Source: Maribacter polysiphoniae
GTDB taxonomy: Bacteria; Bacteroidota; Bacteroidia; Flavobacteriales; Flavobacteriaceae
Length of the DNA: 64,000 bases
Direction: 5' to 3'
Assembly (NCBI RefSeq): GCF_003148665.1
Contig: NZ_QGGQ01000011.1
Coordinates: 1-64,000, forward strand
A program made the translations under genes and the position numbers. The stretch's first letter is position 1. The number at the start of each line of letters is the position of its first letter. Positions 54,127 through 63,958 of the stretch are shown one piece after another. A model generated the notes under the pieces. It had not been told where the DNA came from. It saw nothing but the letters and a program-made list of their open reading frames with translations, and did not search any database.

Positions 54127-55743
54127 TTAGTTTTGTTGAACAAGTTCAAATAATTCCTTATCCAATTGAGGTTTCACCTCACAAGTGGTATTGAAATGCA
54201 TGGTGGCCGTATTTTCCCTATTGTATTCTGGCCATTGGGGTAAACCTTTGTGATTGGGATTTCCCGTCTTGGCGAAATTAATCCATGCTTGATTCATTTT
54301 TTTTGCTAAAGCCTGGGCATCCTTACCACCTCCTGTCATCTGGTTGGCCAAGGAAACATTATCAAAAACAAAAGGTAGATCCATACAATGGAGTGCCTTG
54401 TATTTCCCATCAAAAACAGGGGATTGCCATGTAAACAGATACATATAAACAGGAGCCCCACCTTCCAGTGCCGACTTTTCATTTGCCTGCACAACGGCAC
54501 CGGGTCTGAACATGGTGTCCACATCCAATAAATCCTTGGCCTCCGTATCATTAGGATATGCCTTCTTCACTGCCTTTATGTACTTATCGGCGTTATCCTT
54601 ATACGTCGCTTTAATATAGCTTAGTATAGCTTCATCGGATGCCCCGACGAAGCGCATATTGGCAAAGGGTGCAAATTCATTTTTTGCGGTGCCAATCAGT
54701 AAAGGAATGTCCTTCGATATCGCAAGTGCCTCATCTGACCCTAATTGATAAGGTAAATCCTCACCATCTACACTAGGGCCCCAACTAAGACCAAAACCAA
54801 CTATGGGTTTTCCTGCGGACCTCATTTTTTCTTCAACGCTTTTTAAGGCTTGGGTACTCGCTTCGGCCAAAATGTCAAAAGGGATGCTTTGGAGACTATC
54901 TACCTGTGAGGCATCAATACCTAGATTTGACAAGGTCTCCATGGTTATGGCCTGGGTATCCTCTTTTCTTAAGACTGAGAGTCGAAAAGAACCACTCTGA
55001 TTGATGGCTTTATGGAAAAGCCCTTTGGCCTTTGGCATTGCCATCAATGTATTTACTTTCGCTCCTCCACCAGACTGTCCAAAAATGGTGATATTATCGG
55101 GGTCACCTCCAAAGTTTGAAATATTATCCCTAACCCATTCCAACGCAAATTTGATATCCAAAATACTATTGTTGGCCGAATGCTTATATTTTTCACCGTA
55201 GGCCGACAAATCCAAGAACCCTAGCACATTCAAACGATGGTTGATCGAAACCACTACCACATCGCCGTTTTTACTAAGATTCAAACCGTCATAGGAAGGA
55301 AGCTCATGGCTTGAACCTGCTGTAAACGCCCCTCCATGAATCCAAAACATTACCGGTCTTTTTTTACCATCGTTGATGTTTGGGGTCCATACATTTAGAT
55401 TGAGACAATCTTCGTTGGTATAGCCCCAATCGTGGTCAAATACAAATTCAGATTCGTCCTGAACAAAACTGGTCGGTGTAATTAAGGGGGCTACCGGACC
55501 ATAAACCGTGGAACTACGAACCCCTTCCCAAGCATCAGGCTTTGTCGCGGGTTCGAATCGTTTTGCCTTTGCATAAGGAATTCCCTTATAAATAAAGACC
55601 CCTTTTTCTATGTATCCCCGTACTTTGCCGGATTCGGTATTCGTTACCGCCACCTTTTCCCCTGTGATCACTTCTTGTCCGAAACTATTGAAAAATGTAA
55701 ATAGTAATCCAGTGACGCAAACCTTTAAGATTAAATCTTTCAT
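54127..55743 (-). CDS. Secreted type-B carboxylesterase
   Basis: This 538-residue esterase has a signal peptide (LLFTFFNSFGQ). The nucleophile serine is in TIFGQSGGGAKV, the oxyanion hole is MFWIHGGAFTAGS and the histidine is in ALHCMDLPFVFDN. It cleaves ester bonds, perhaps acyl groups on plant or algal glycans. It is upstream of the GH3 gene. Confidence 0.87.
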   Translation of the reverse strand: MKDLILKVCVTGLLFTFFNSFGQEVITGEKVAVTNTESGKVRGYIEKGVFIYKGIPYAKAKRFEPATKPDAWEGVRSSTVYGPVAPLITPTSFVQDESEFVFDHDWGYTNEDCLNLNVWTPNINDGKKRPVMFWIHGGAFTAGSSHELPSYDGLNLSKNGDVVVVSINHRLNVLGFLDLSAYGEKYKHSANNSILDIKFALEWVRDNISNFGGDPDNITIFGQSGGGAKVNTLMAMPKAKGLFHKAINQSGSFRLSVLRKEDTQAITMETLSNLGIDASQVDSLQSIPFDILAEASTQALKSVEEKMRSAGKPIVGFGLSWGPSVDGEDLPYQLGSDEALAISKDIPLLIGTAKNEFAPFANMRFVGASDEAILSYIKATYKDNADKYIKAVKKAYPNDTEAKDLLDVDTMFRPGAVVQANEKSALEGGAPVYMYLFTWQSPVFDGKYKALHCMDLPFVFDNVSLANQMTGGGKDAQALAKKMNQAWINFAKTGNPNHKGLPQWPEYNRENTATMHFNTTCEVKPQLDKELFELVQQN

Positions 55744-55941
55744 TGTTTAACTTTTGAATGTTTAACTTCTTTAAATATCCCATTTCAAATGAGCACCATA
55801 GGCACTCAATCGGGGTTCGATTGTTTTGCCAAATCATTTAATTCCAAAGTGGTTTTTGCTCTTTAGCAAATAGTCCTGAATGGTTGGTCCAAAAACAGTA
55901 TCCGTAATTCGGATGGTACACAAAAGGGTTTAACTCGATTT

Positions 55942-56817
55942 CTATTTAAAACCTATTTTCCTCAATCCCTCATGACTTACCTTAATGGCTTCAAGTGGCT
56001 CCATATTGAAAGTCTTATCCTGCTCTACCATATAGTATTTCATACCTGATAATTTCTTGTTGGCCAATATCCTTGCCAAATCAAGATGACCGGTACCTAC
56101 AGGGGCAAATCTTCCTTGATCATCCATATCCTTTACGTGCCACATTTTAAATCTTTTAGGATATTTTTTAAAATACGCTACTGGATCGGCACCTGCTTTT
56201 GTTACCCAATAAAGGTCCATTTGGAAGTTCACATATTTAGGATCGCAATTTTCCAGTAAATATTCAATTGGGATTATACCATCAACATCTTTTTTATACT
56301 CAAAATCGTGGTTATGATAGAGTAATTTAAGTCCGGCTTTCTTAGCTTTTTTACCCAATGTTGTTAGGATATTGGCTAAATTTTCCGCACCACCTTTCAT
56401 ACCCATGGACCTCGTTTCCTTATCAACCTTAAAAAGGCCCATAGGGGGAACAGGAACCACAAAATACTTGAAGCCCGCTGCCTTTACATCGGCCATCATC
56501 GCATCGGCATTGTCCAATGTAACCGAACCTTGGTGGGTACTAATGGGGTTAAGCCCGAGTTCCTTGAGGTAAGCTTTGAATTCCAAAGGTGTCATATTAT
56601 AAAATTTGCCATCGGAATAGCCGGCAGCCTCTATATTTTTATATCCAGCATCGGCAACAGCCTTTAGGGTTTCCTTGGCATTATCACCCATGGCATCACG
56701 AACGGTATACAAGGCCAATCCTCCAAATTTATCTTGTGCATAGGTGGTAAAAACACCTATAAGCATAAAGGCAAGTAGCATCCCCTTAATTGAACTGTTG
56801 ATTATTGATTTTTTCAT
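55942..56817 (-). CDS. Sugar phosphate isomerase/epimerase-like TIM-barrel protein
   Basis: This 291-residue protein has a signal peptide (MLLAFMLIGVFTTYAQ) and the xylose-isomerase-like TIM barrel (YTVRDAMGDN, YHNHDFEYKK with metal-ligand residues, FQMDLYWVTKAG and VKDMDDQGRF). It is a secreted member of the family; the reaction is unknown. It lies upstream of the esterase and GH3 genes with a 198-bp gap. Confidence 0.8.
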   Translation of the reverse strand: MKKSIINSSIKGMLLAFMLIGVFTTYAQDKFGGLALYTVRDAMGDNAKETLKAVADAGYKNIEAAGYSDGKFYNMTPLEFKAYLKELGLNPISTHQGSVTLDNADAMMADVKAAGFKYFVVPVPPMGLFKVDKETRSMGMKGGAENLANILTTLGKKAKKAGLKLLYHNHDFEYKKDVDGIIPIEYLLENCDPKYVNFQMDLYWVTKAGADPVAYFKKYPKRFKMWHVKDMDDQGRFAPVGTGHLDLARILANKKLSGMKYYMVEQDKTFNMEPLEAIKVSHEGLRKIGFK

Positions 56818-56865
56818 TTTTGTATTTGTTTTGATAGTTATAAAGATTCCTGTTATTTCGTTATT

Positions 56866-57591
56866 CTATGATTTAAAGCTATATAAATAAGGGGCTTTAT
56901 GGGCCTTTCCCTGAAATAATTTTTCATGGCGTTCTAAGATGTCCATACCCAAAATTCGCCGTTGAAAAGTTGTTCTTCGTAAATTCTCCCCTAAAATAGC
57001 TTCATAAACCTGTTGCAATTGCTTCATGGTAAACTTGGTGGGTAATAGGTTCATGCCTATCAACTTTTTATCAAGGTTATCACGCAGCACCTCTAACGCT
57101 TTTTTTACAATCTGCCCATGATCCATCATTAAGGATGGTAATTCGTCTATAGGATACCAATTGATGTTGTCAGAAAAAGCATCCGGTCTGGGAGTCACCT
57201 CATCATAATTGATCAATGCATAATAAGACACAGAAAGAAATCGATCCAACATCCATTTATACTTTTGCCTATCCATTCCATTCTCATCCAAGATACGTTC
57301 CATGGCTTGGGGATCGGAGCGGGTCATGCTTCCGAAAGTATAGAACTGTTCCAAATAAATCTGATCGAGGCCGGTACGTTCCCTTACCCCTCTTTCCGCA
57401 GCATCATCCAAACTCTCATCACGTTTCACAAATCCACCCGGTAAAGCAAAAAGTCCTGTATTGTGATATTCCAAAATCAAGATCTTGAGCTGTTTGCCAT
57501 TGAAACCGAAAATAACCGAATCGTATGAAAGGTTCGGGATAAAATCCTCACTTTCAATATGATCGATTGTTTTTTTTGTGTTATTAACCAT
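56866..57591 (-). CDS. NrtR-family transcriptional regulator (Nudix plus winged helix)
   Basis: This 241-residue protein starts at the ATG at 57591. The Nudix domain (about 20-165) has a degenerate box, GGFVKRDESLDDAAERGV, with Gly and Arg where two catalytic glutamates should be, so it is a sensor and not a hydrolase. A C-terminal wHTH follows (LLPTKFTMKQLQQVYEAILG, RRTTFQRRILGM). In Bacteroidetes such regulators control sugar use genes. It is divergent from the GH2 gene. Confidence 0.85.
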   Translation of the reverse strand: MVNNTKKTIDHIESEDFIPNLSYDSVIFGFNGKQLKILILEYHNTGLFALPGGFVKRDESLDDAAERGVRERTGLDQIYLEQFYTFGSMTRSDPQAMERILDENGMDRQKYKWMLDRFLSVSYYALINYDEVTPRPDAFSDNINWYPIDELPSLMMDHGQIVKKALEVLRDNLDKKLIGMNLLPTKFTMKQLQQVYEAILGENLRRTTFQRRILGMDILERHEKLFQGKAHKAPYLYSFKS

Positions 57592-58041
57592 GCTTGTATC
57601 AAAATAAAGACAAAAAAGCAAGAAAACAAAGCATTATTGTAACAATTTGAGACAATGAAGATTAACAAGGAACAAATACCACTTATTTTTTTGGACAAAC
57701 CCGATTTGATCAACTTGGAAGAATGTAGGGGAACCACCTTCAAAACATACCTTCCTCAACTATTCCCATTCAAAAATATAATGTTCCCGTTATTGTATAT
57801 TCCAATTAAATGAGATTGAAAATGCAATCAAAAAAGTGATATCTTTAATCCTCCGAACAAGGATAAATCGGCAAGAAGGCGTTATTTTCAATAATGGTTT
57901 TTCTTTGGCAGGGTTAATTCTTAAAGTTTTACCGGGAAATATCCACTTTGAACAATATGTTTTCCGTTTTTAAAGACAACACCTTTGGAACATTTTAGTT
58001 AGATTTAGAGAAATATCAATCCAGACCAACCCTATATCGAA
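57592..58041. promoter_or_regulatory. 450-bp divergent region between the NrtR regulator and GH2 genes
   Basis: A perfect 11-bp palindrome ATTGTAACAAT lies at 57636-57646, about 45 bp before the regulator start, and may be its operator. No gene was recognised in the rest. Confidence 0.45.
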
Positions 58042-61000
58042 ATGCATAAAATCACATCATTTTCAATCATCTTTCTTTTTGTTATCCCGACGTTGGCAAT
58101 TTCCCAAGACATCGATTTTAACCCAAATGATTGGCAAGACCCCGGTATTTTTGAAAAAGGCCAAACAGCGCCCCATGCCTTTCACATTCCCTTTGACACT
58201 GAGACCGAGGCTTTAACGAACGACCCTTCCCAAAATGGCAATTACCAATTACTGAACGGTCAATGGGATTTTAAATGGGTAGAAACCCCCAATGAAGTGC
58301 CCAATCGATTTTGGGAACCCGCATTCAATACCGAGGAGTGGGACAAAATACAAGTACCTAGCAACTGGCAAATGGAAGGCTATGGCCACCCAAAATTCAG
58401 GAACATAAGCCTAACCTTTGAAAGTAACCCTCCGAACATTCCCGATTATTACAATCCGGTCGGGTGTTATCGCCGCTCCATTACCATTCCCGAATCATGG
58501 GAAGGCAAGAGTGTGAAATTACGATTTGAGGGAGTTAAATCCGCAACTTATGTTTGGTTGAATGGAAAACGTGTAGGATATAACCAAGGGGGGTTTGAAC
58601 CAGCTGAATTTGACATTTCACCATTCCTTGAAATAGGAGAAAATACGTTGGCCGTTCAAGTTATACGATTCAGTGACGGGTCTTATTTGGAAAACCAGGA
58701 TATGTGGCGTTTATCCGGTATTTTCAGGGATGTAAAACTATATGCACAACCCAAGACCATGATCAAGGACCATTATATCGTTACTGATTTGGATGATACC
58801 TACAAAAATGCCACCCTTAGCGTGTCGGCTGTTATCGGCAATGAAGAAAACCGGAACAGAAAGATGCTTTTTGATTTTGATGTATTCGATGACAATAACA
58901 ACTCCATCCTAGGAAGAAAGGCCGAATCCGGTCTCTTGAATGTACATTCGCATTCCTCCGAAAAGGTCAATATCGCCATACAGGTGCGTAATCCCAAAAA
59001 ATGGTCCGCAGAAATGCCAAATCGCTATACGATCTTAATTCGATTAAAGGATGAAGCTGGGACTATCCTTGAGGCTTTTTCACAAAAAATAGGTTTCCGC
59101 GAAGTGGAGTACGACAACAAAATACTAACAGTCAATGGAGTTCCTATTAAATTGAACGGAATCAATAGTCATATGCACCACCCTGAAAAAGGGCAGGCCG
59201 TACCGTTGGCAACCCTTAGGAAGGATCTTGAGATCATGAAACAGTTCAATATGAACTGCGTAAGAACCTGCCATTACCCCCCTACCCCGGAATATTTGGA
59301 CCTTGCCGATGAATTGGGTATTTACGTGGTTGACGAAGTAGGTGATGAAGCCCATAGCAACCTTCAATTATCCGAAGACCCCAAATGGACTGAAATGTAC
59401 AAGGACAGAACAAGGAAATTGGTTTATCGCGACCGTAACCACCCGTCTGTAATCATGTGGAGTGCCGGCAATGAATCCGGAAGTGGGGAAAACATAAAAG
59501 CCGTTATTGAAACCGGAAAAGAAATAGACCCAAGCAGGCCCGCTTGGATGTATGGAGGGAACACTTTCTATATTCCATTTGAGGATATTGTCGGACCCCG
59601 ATATTACATCCCCCTTGGATTACGTCATATTGTCAAAGGTGATATGTTGCCCAAAGGCGATATACGTTCCTCCTTCATGGATGAATATTTGGCCGCAACC
59701 GGAAACAGTTTGGGTGGATTGGATGAATATTGGGAAATAATACGACGTTCCCCACGCTCTATGGGCGGTGCGATCTGGGATTTTGTAAGTCCCGGAATTA
59801 AAACTCCCCGTTGGACATTACCCGATAAATCACCCAAGAAGAATGACGGACAAATTATGGGAAGACCCACTTTTGTTGAAGGAAAGCATGGTAGGGGACT
59901 TCAATTCACAGGACATGACGATTGGGTGGAGTTTTACCGTGACCCATCCCTTGATATCACGGGAAATGCCCTTTCCATAGGGTTCTGGATAAAACCATCG
60001 AAAATTCCACAACCGAATATCTTTTTGGGTAAAGGGAAGGAACAATACGGGATTCAAATGCAAGATCCCGAAACTTTGGAGTTTTATATCAATTCCAAAA
60101 GTGCAGACAACTACCTGATCAACGATAGGATTTCGGCAAAAGTGAAGGTTGGACCCAATTTCTATGGGAATTGGCACCATATTGCCGGAATATATGATGG
60201 CCAAAGATTGAAATTATATTTAGATGATACCGTAGTGGCAACAACCGAATTTACTGGAAATATATCAACAACAGCCTTTCCTTTATGCTTAGGTAGGGAA
60301 GCTGAAAAACAAGACCAAGGGGAATTAAGTGGACGTATGTCAAGTATGGTCTTGGACGACGTTCGGGTTTTTGACCATGCGGTAACCCTTACCGACTTGA
60401 AAAGCAAGGTTGACGATGCTGTTTTAGCACTCGATTTTGATACGGACAGCAAGGGTGAGGACTTTTATGCCGTTGGTTTGGGTGGAAGAACCTATGGGGT
60501 CATTTGGCCAGACCGTACGATACAACCAGAGATACATCAAATCAAAAAATCAGGGCAGCCGATTGGTTTTGAAATGGTCGATAGTAAGGAAGGACTTGTA
60601 AAGATCACAAATTACCATCATTTTAAAAACCTGAACCAATTGAATGGGTATTGGTCGCTTCAAGAAGATGGTAGGGAAATTGAAAATGGCATCCTCCCAT
60701 TAGATCTACCGGCACAGCAATCCATGGAAGTCAATATCCCCTACAAAACAAAATCAAGCCAAGGGGAACGGATTTTGACTATCGGATTCTCCTTAAAGGA
60801 AAAGGTCGATTGGGCTTCTGAGAATTACGAGGTGGCCTGGGAACAATTCATCTTGGAAAAAGCGAGTGCACCATTCACCGAAATACCTTTTGGGAATAGC
60901 TTACAGATTAAGGAAACCGCATCGGACCTAACGATTTTCAACAAGGACTTCACCTACGTTTACAATAAGGAAGCGGGTAAATGGAAATCCATATTATATC

Positions 61001-61833
61001 AAGGTACCGAATATTTAGAGGGAGGTCCGGAATTTAAGATATGGCGTGCACCACTCGCAAATGACGTTGACCCTTGGGGTGCCTATAAATACAACAGTAA
61101 TAAAATGACAACAGGGTATGGGCGTTCCATAGACAACCAGTTACGGACTTTAGGTCTTCGGGACATGCGTAACCTTGTGGATACGGTGCGTGTTTCCAAG
61201 AATGCCCAAGAGGTTAAAATAAAAACAAAGGTATGGTCTAGTTCGTCTTTGGATCCTCGAATAATGATGCTGGTCAGTAATGATCTATCTGCCTTTGAAC
61301 GCGATGAAACATGGACGATATATCCCGATGGGACCTTGGAATTAAACCAAGAAATAACCCCCCACGGTACCATGCCGGAAATACTTCCGAAAGAAGGGCT
61401 CCAATTTCAATTGCCCAAGGAATTCAATCAAGTTTCCTGGTATGGCAAGGGACCTTTTGAAACCTATCCGGATAGAAAGACAGGTGCGAAGTTCGGAATT
61501 TACAGTTCCAATGTGGATGATATGTATGAACCCTACCTACTACCCCAGGATTATGGCAATCGTACCGATGTTCGATGGTTAAAGGTTAGCAATAAACAAG
61601 GTAAGGGACTTTGGATTTCCGGTGATACACCATTGAATTTCAGTCTGCACAAATACGATACCGATAATCTTTCACGTGCCGTTTACACCTATCAATTAAA
61701 GGAGGCCCCATTTACTATTTTGAACATTGACCGCAAAGTATCGGGAGTTGGTGGTACCGCCATAAGACAATTACAGAATTACAGGGAAAAAGCTATAAGC
61801 GGCCATTATCAACTAAAAATAAAACCATTCTAG
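58042..61833 (+). CDS. GH2 beta-galactosidase-like enzyme with an inserted LamG domain
   Basis: This 1263-residue secreted enzyme (signal MHKITSFSIIFLFVIPTLAIS) has sugar-binding and Ig domains, then a catalytic barrel with acid/base E478 (SAGNESGSGEN) and nucleophile E548 (SFMDEYLAATGNSLGG). About 200 residues of a LamG/concanavalin-like fold (about 617-803, GHDDWVEF, ALSIGFWIKPS and WHHIAGIYDG) interrupt it before the C-terminal GH2 domains. Typical LacZ proteins are about 1000-1050 long, so the insert explains the excess. It likely binds glycan. Confidence 0.85.
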   Translation: MHKITSFSIIFLFVIPTLAISQDIDFNPNDWQDPGIFEKGQTAPHAFHIPFDTETEALTNDPSQNGNYQLLNGQWDFKWVETPNEVPNRFWEPAFNTEEWDKIQVPSNWQMEGYGHPKFRNISLTFESNPPNIPDYYNPVGCYRRSITIPESWEGKSVKLRFEGVKSATYVWLNGKRVGYNQGGFEPAEFDISPFLEIGENTLAVQVIRFSDGSYLENQDMWRLSGIFRDVKLYAQPKTMIKDHYIVTDLDDTYKNATLSVSAVIGNEENRNRKMLFDFDVFDDNNNSILGRKAESGLLNVHSHSSEKVNIAIQVRNPKKWSAEMPNRYTILIRLKDEAGTILEAFSQKIGFREVEYDNKILTVNGVPIKLNGINSHMHHPEKGQAVPLATLRKDLEIMKQFNMNCVRTCHYPPTPEYLDLADELGIYVVDEVGDEAHSNLQLSEDPKWTEMYKDRTRKLVYRDRNHPSVIMWSAGNESGSGENIKAVIETGKEIDPSRPAWMYGGNTFYIPFEDIVGPRYYIPLGLRHIVKGDMLPKGDIRSSFMDEYLAATGNSLGGLDEYWEIIRRSPRSMGGAIWDFVSPGIKTPRWTLPDKSPKKNDGQIMGRPTFVEGKHGRGLQFTGHDDWVEFYRDPSLDITGNALSIGFWIKPSKIPQPNIFLGKGKEQYGIQMQDPETLEFYINSKSADNYLINDRISAKVKVGPNFYGNWHHIAGIYDGQRLKLYLDDTVVATTEFTGNISTTAFPLCLGREAEKQDQGELSGRMSSMVLDDVRVFDHAVTLTDLKSKVDDAVLALDFDTDSKGEDFYAVGLGGRTYGVIWPDRTIQPEIHQIKKSGQPIGFEMVDSKEGLVKITNYHHFKNLNQLNGYWSLQEDGREIENGILPLDLPAQQSMEVNIPYKTKSSQGERILTIGFSLKEKVDWASENYEVAWEQFILEKASAPFTEIPFGNSLQIKETASDLTIFNKDFTYVYNKEAGKWKSILYQGTEYLEGGPEFKIWRAPLANDVDPWGAYKYNSNKMTTGYGRSIDNQLRTLGLRDMRNLVDTVRVSKNAQEVKIKTKVWSSSSLDPRIMMLVSNDLSAFERDETWTIYPDGTLELNQEITPHGTMPEILPKEGLQFQLPKEFNQVSWYGKGPFETYPDRKTGAKFGIYSSNVDDMYEPYLLPQDYGNRTDVRWLKVSNKQGKGLWISGDTPLNFSLHKYDTDNLSRAVYTYQLKEAPFTILNIDRKVSGVGGTAIRQLQNYREKAISGHYQLKIKPF

Positions 61834-61867
61834 AGGTTTGTGGAAATGAACCCATGCCCATTTTAAA

Positions 61868-62698
61868 TCATTCCTTGGCAACGAAGACATTGGCCACCAA
61901 GGCGCCGATAATCATAAGAATACCCAACAAGCTCCATATGGTATAGACATCCCCGAACCACAAAATGCCTACGGTTATCGTAAAGATAACCTCAATATAC
62001 TTTAATGGGGCCACCAAGTTGGTTTTAGCAACTTGAAATGCCTTGGTCATAAAGATCTGTCCGAAAAACCCAAATATCCCTAAACTTAAAAACAACCACC
62101 AATCGTTACCTACAGGATTTTTCCAATCGAACATACTTAGGATACCCCCGATTACAGTTCCCACGAACATGAAATAATTTACGATGATTATGGGTGAATC
62201 ACTTTTCCCTATCCTACGGATGGCCACATATACCAATCCGCTAAATACCGAGGCAGCCAATATTAAAGCAAGTCCCGTATTATCTACAGCCCCATCAAAT
62301 CCCTTAAGGACCAGGACCCCAAAAAAGGCCATAAAAAACAAGGGCCATTGAACTGGCTTCAGTTTTTCCTTCAATAATAAAACAGCAAAAAAGGTAGCGA
62401 ATATAGGGGACAGATACCGCAAGGATACGGCCGTACCCACAGTTAAGTATTTAAGGGACATAAAGAAAAGACTCATAGCGGTCAATCCTATAATAGACCT
62501 TACCAACATTAAGGTCCTTTTGTTTCCCCATATATCAAGACCTTTCCATAAGATATAGGTGGTCCCCAAAACAAACGACCCCAAAGATCTAAAAAAGACA
62601 ATCTCAAAAGTCGGAAAACTAGCCAGATACTTTACTACCGAATTCATTAAGGTGAATGAAAAGGTACTGATAATCATATAAAGGATAGCTTTTTTCAC
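61868..62698 (-). CDS. EamA/DMT-family exporter
   Basis: This 276-residue protein has ten predicted helices and the EamA repeats (SFTLMNSVVKYLASFPTFEI, LAILILAA-type turns). Drug or metabolite export is usual; the substrate is unknown. The start is GTG at 62698. A 19-bp inverted repeat lies just before it. Confidence 0.82.
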   Translation of the reverse strand: MKKAILYMIISTFSFTLMNSVVKYLASFPTFEIVFFRSLGSFVLGTTYILWKGLDIWGNKRTLMLVRSIIGLTAMSLFFMSLKYLTVGTAVSLRYLSPIFATFFAVLLLKEKLKPVQWPLFFMAFFGVLVLKGFDGAVDNTGLALILAASVFSGLVYVAIRRIGKSDSPIIIVNYFMFVGTVIGGILSMFDWKNPVGNDWWLFLSLGIFGFFGQIFMTKAFQVAKTNLVAPLKYIEVIFTITVGILWFGDVYTIWSLLGILMIIGALVANVFVAKE

Positions 62699-63072
62699 TA
62701 GTCATGTTTTAGGCTATATCAGCCTAATCCATACCTTGGATATTATTGGCTAAAATAAACTGATCTTTAAGGAAATGAAGGTTCAAAATTACGGTTAATT
62801 CCCCACTTGAATGTACTATTTCGGTTGTTTTGGAATTATGATAAAATCCCATTACTATATCTTATATATTTTAATAAAGACAGATGTTGTTTGACAAAAA
62901 GACAATCTTGTCCAAAGGGATATCCATAAAAAAGCATCTTTCTAGGGTCAAATAAAAATAAAAAACAATGAAGAATCATCTTAATGGCAACCCCAAAACC
63001 TTGATTTTATGGAACAACCAATCTATGGCCCCTAAAAAAACCATTCCGCTTGGCAACCAGTAATATATTTTT
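62699..63072. other. 374-bp gap with a hairpin before the EamA gene
   Basis: The inverted repeat TTAGGCT-ATATC-AGCCTAA (62709-62727) lies 10 bp before the EamA start and could be an operator or mask the ribosome site. An out-of-frame ATG at 62705 is close by. Nothing else was recognised. Confidence 0.45.
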
Positions 63073-63948
63073 TTATTGCTCTTGATATGGGTGCCCAAGA
63101 TCATCACAGGCTCTTTTCAAACTATCCCTCCAATAGGGTATTTCAATTTGAAGCACATTTTTAATCTTGGATTTATCGAGCACGCTAAAACTCGGTCTTT
63201 TAGCTGGAAGAGGATAAGCTTCCGTACGTATTGGCAATAGCTGGACAACAACGTCATTGATATCGAAAATGGCCTTAGCAAAGTCGTACCAGCTCGCTAC
63301 GCCTTCATTACTATAGTGATATATCCCATAATCATCAATTCTATTCAAAACAAACAACAATATCACTTCCGCAAGGTCCTTCGCATATGTCGGTGTTCCG
63401 ATCTGGTCATAGACGACGGAAAGGCTCTCTCTTTCCCTACCATATTTCAACATTGATTTCATGAAATTGGAACCATATTCTGAATACAACCAAGAAGTTC
63501 GAATGACAAAATATTTTTTACACTTGGATACAACCGCCTGTTCCCCTTTTAACTTTGAACTGCCGTAAACCCCTAATGGATTCGTTACTGCTTGTTCCGT
63601 ATTCGGCGTACTCTGACCTCCATCAAAAACAAAATCCGTAGAAATGTGAACCAAGACCACATCGTTTTTTTTACAAGCTTCCGCTATATTTTTAGGGCCA
63701 ACTCGGTTTACCAAATCCGCTTTACCTTGATCATTTTCCGCACCATCGACATTTGTGTAAGCCGCGGTATTGACGCAAAAATGATAGCCTCCCCCCTCAA
63801 ACTCCTTGAAAACGGCAACTTTATCGGTGATATCCAATTCTTTGGATGATTTATATATAAAAGTCAAGGTATCCAAGTGTTGGGAGGATACCTCTTTAAT
63901 ACAGTTCGCCAATTGGCCATTACCACCTGTTACCAATATTTTTAGCAT
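63073..63948 (-). CDS. rfbD: dTDP-4-dehydrorhamnose reductase
   Basis: This 291-residue short-chain-type reductase has the NAD(P) motif VTGGNGQLANCI, the HISTDFVFDG core and the YGSSKLKGEQ catalytic Tyr-x3-Lys. It carries out the last step of dTDP-rhamnose synthesis for cell-surface glycans. The gene directly before it is probably part of the same cluster. Confidence 0.92.
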   Translation of the reverse strand: MLKILVTGGNGQLANCIKEVSSQHLDTLTFIYKSSKELDITDKVAVFKEFEGGGYHFCVNTAAYTNVDGAENDQGKADLVNRVGPKNIAEACKKNDVVLVHISTDFVFDGGQSTPNTEQAVTNPLGVYGSSKLKGEQAVVSKCKKYFVIRTSWLYSEYGSNFMKSMLKYGRERESLSVVYDQIGTPTYAKDLAEVILLFVLNRIDDYGIYHYSNEGVASWYDFAKAIFDINDVVVQLLPIRTEAYPLPAKRPSFSVLDKSKIKNVLQIEIPYWRDSLKRACDDLGHPYQEQ

Positions 63949-63958
63949 AGAAACCGGC

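Noticed and set aside
51809-61833. A full polysaccharide utilisation locus with SusC/SusD
   Set aside because: GH3, GH2 and esterase genes are present, but no SusC/SusD genes occur in the window.
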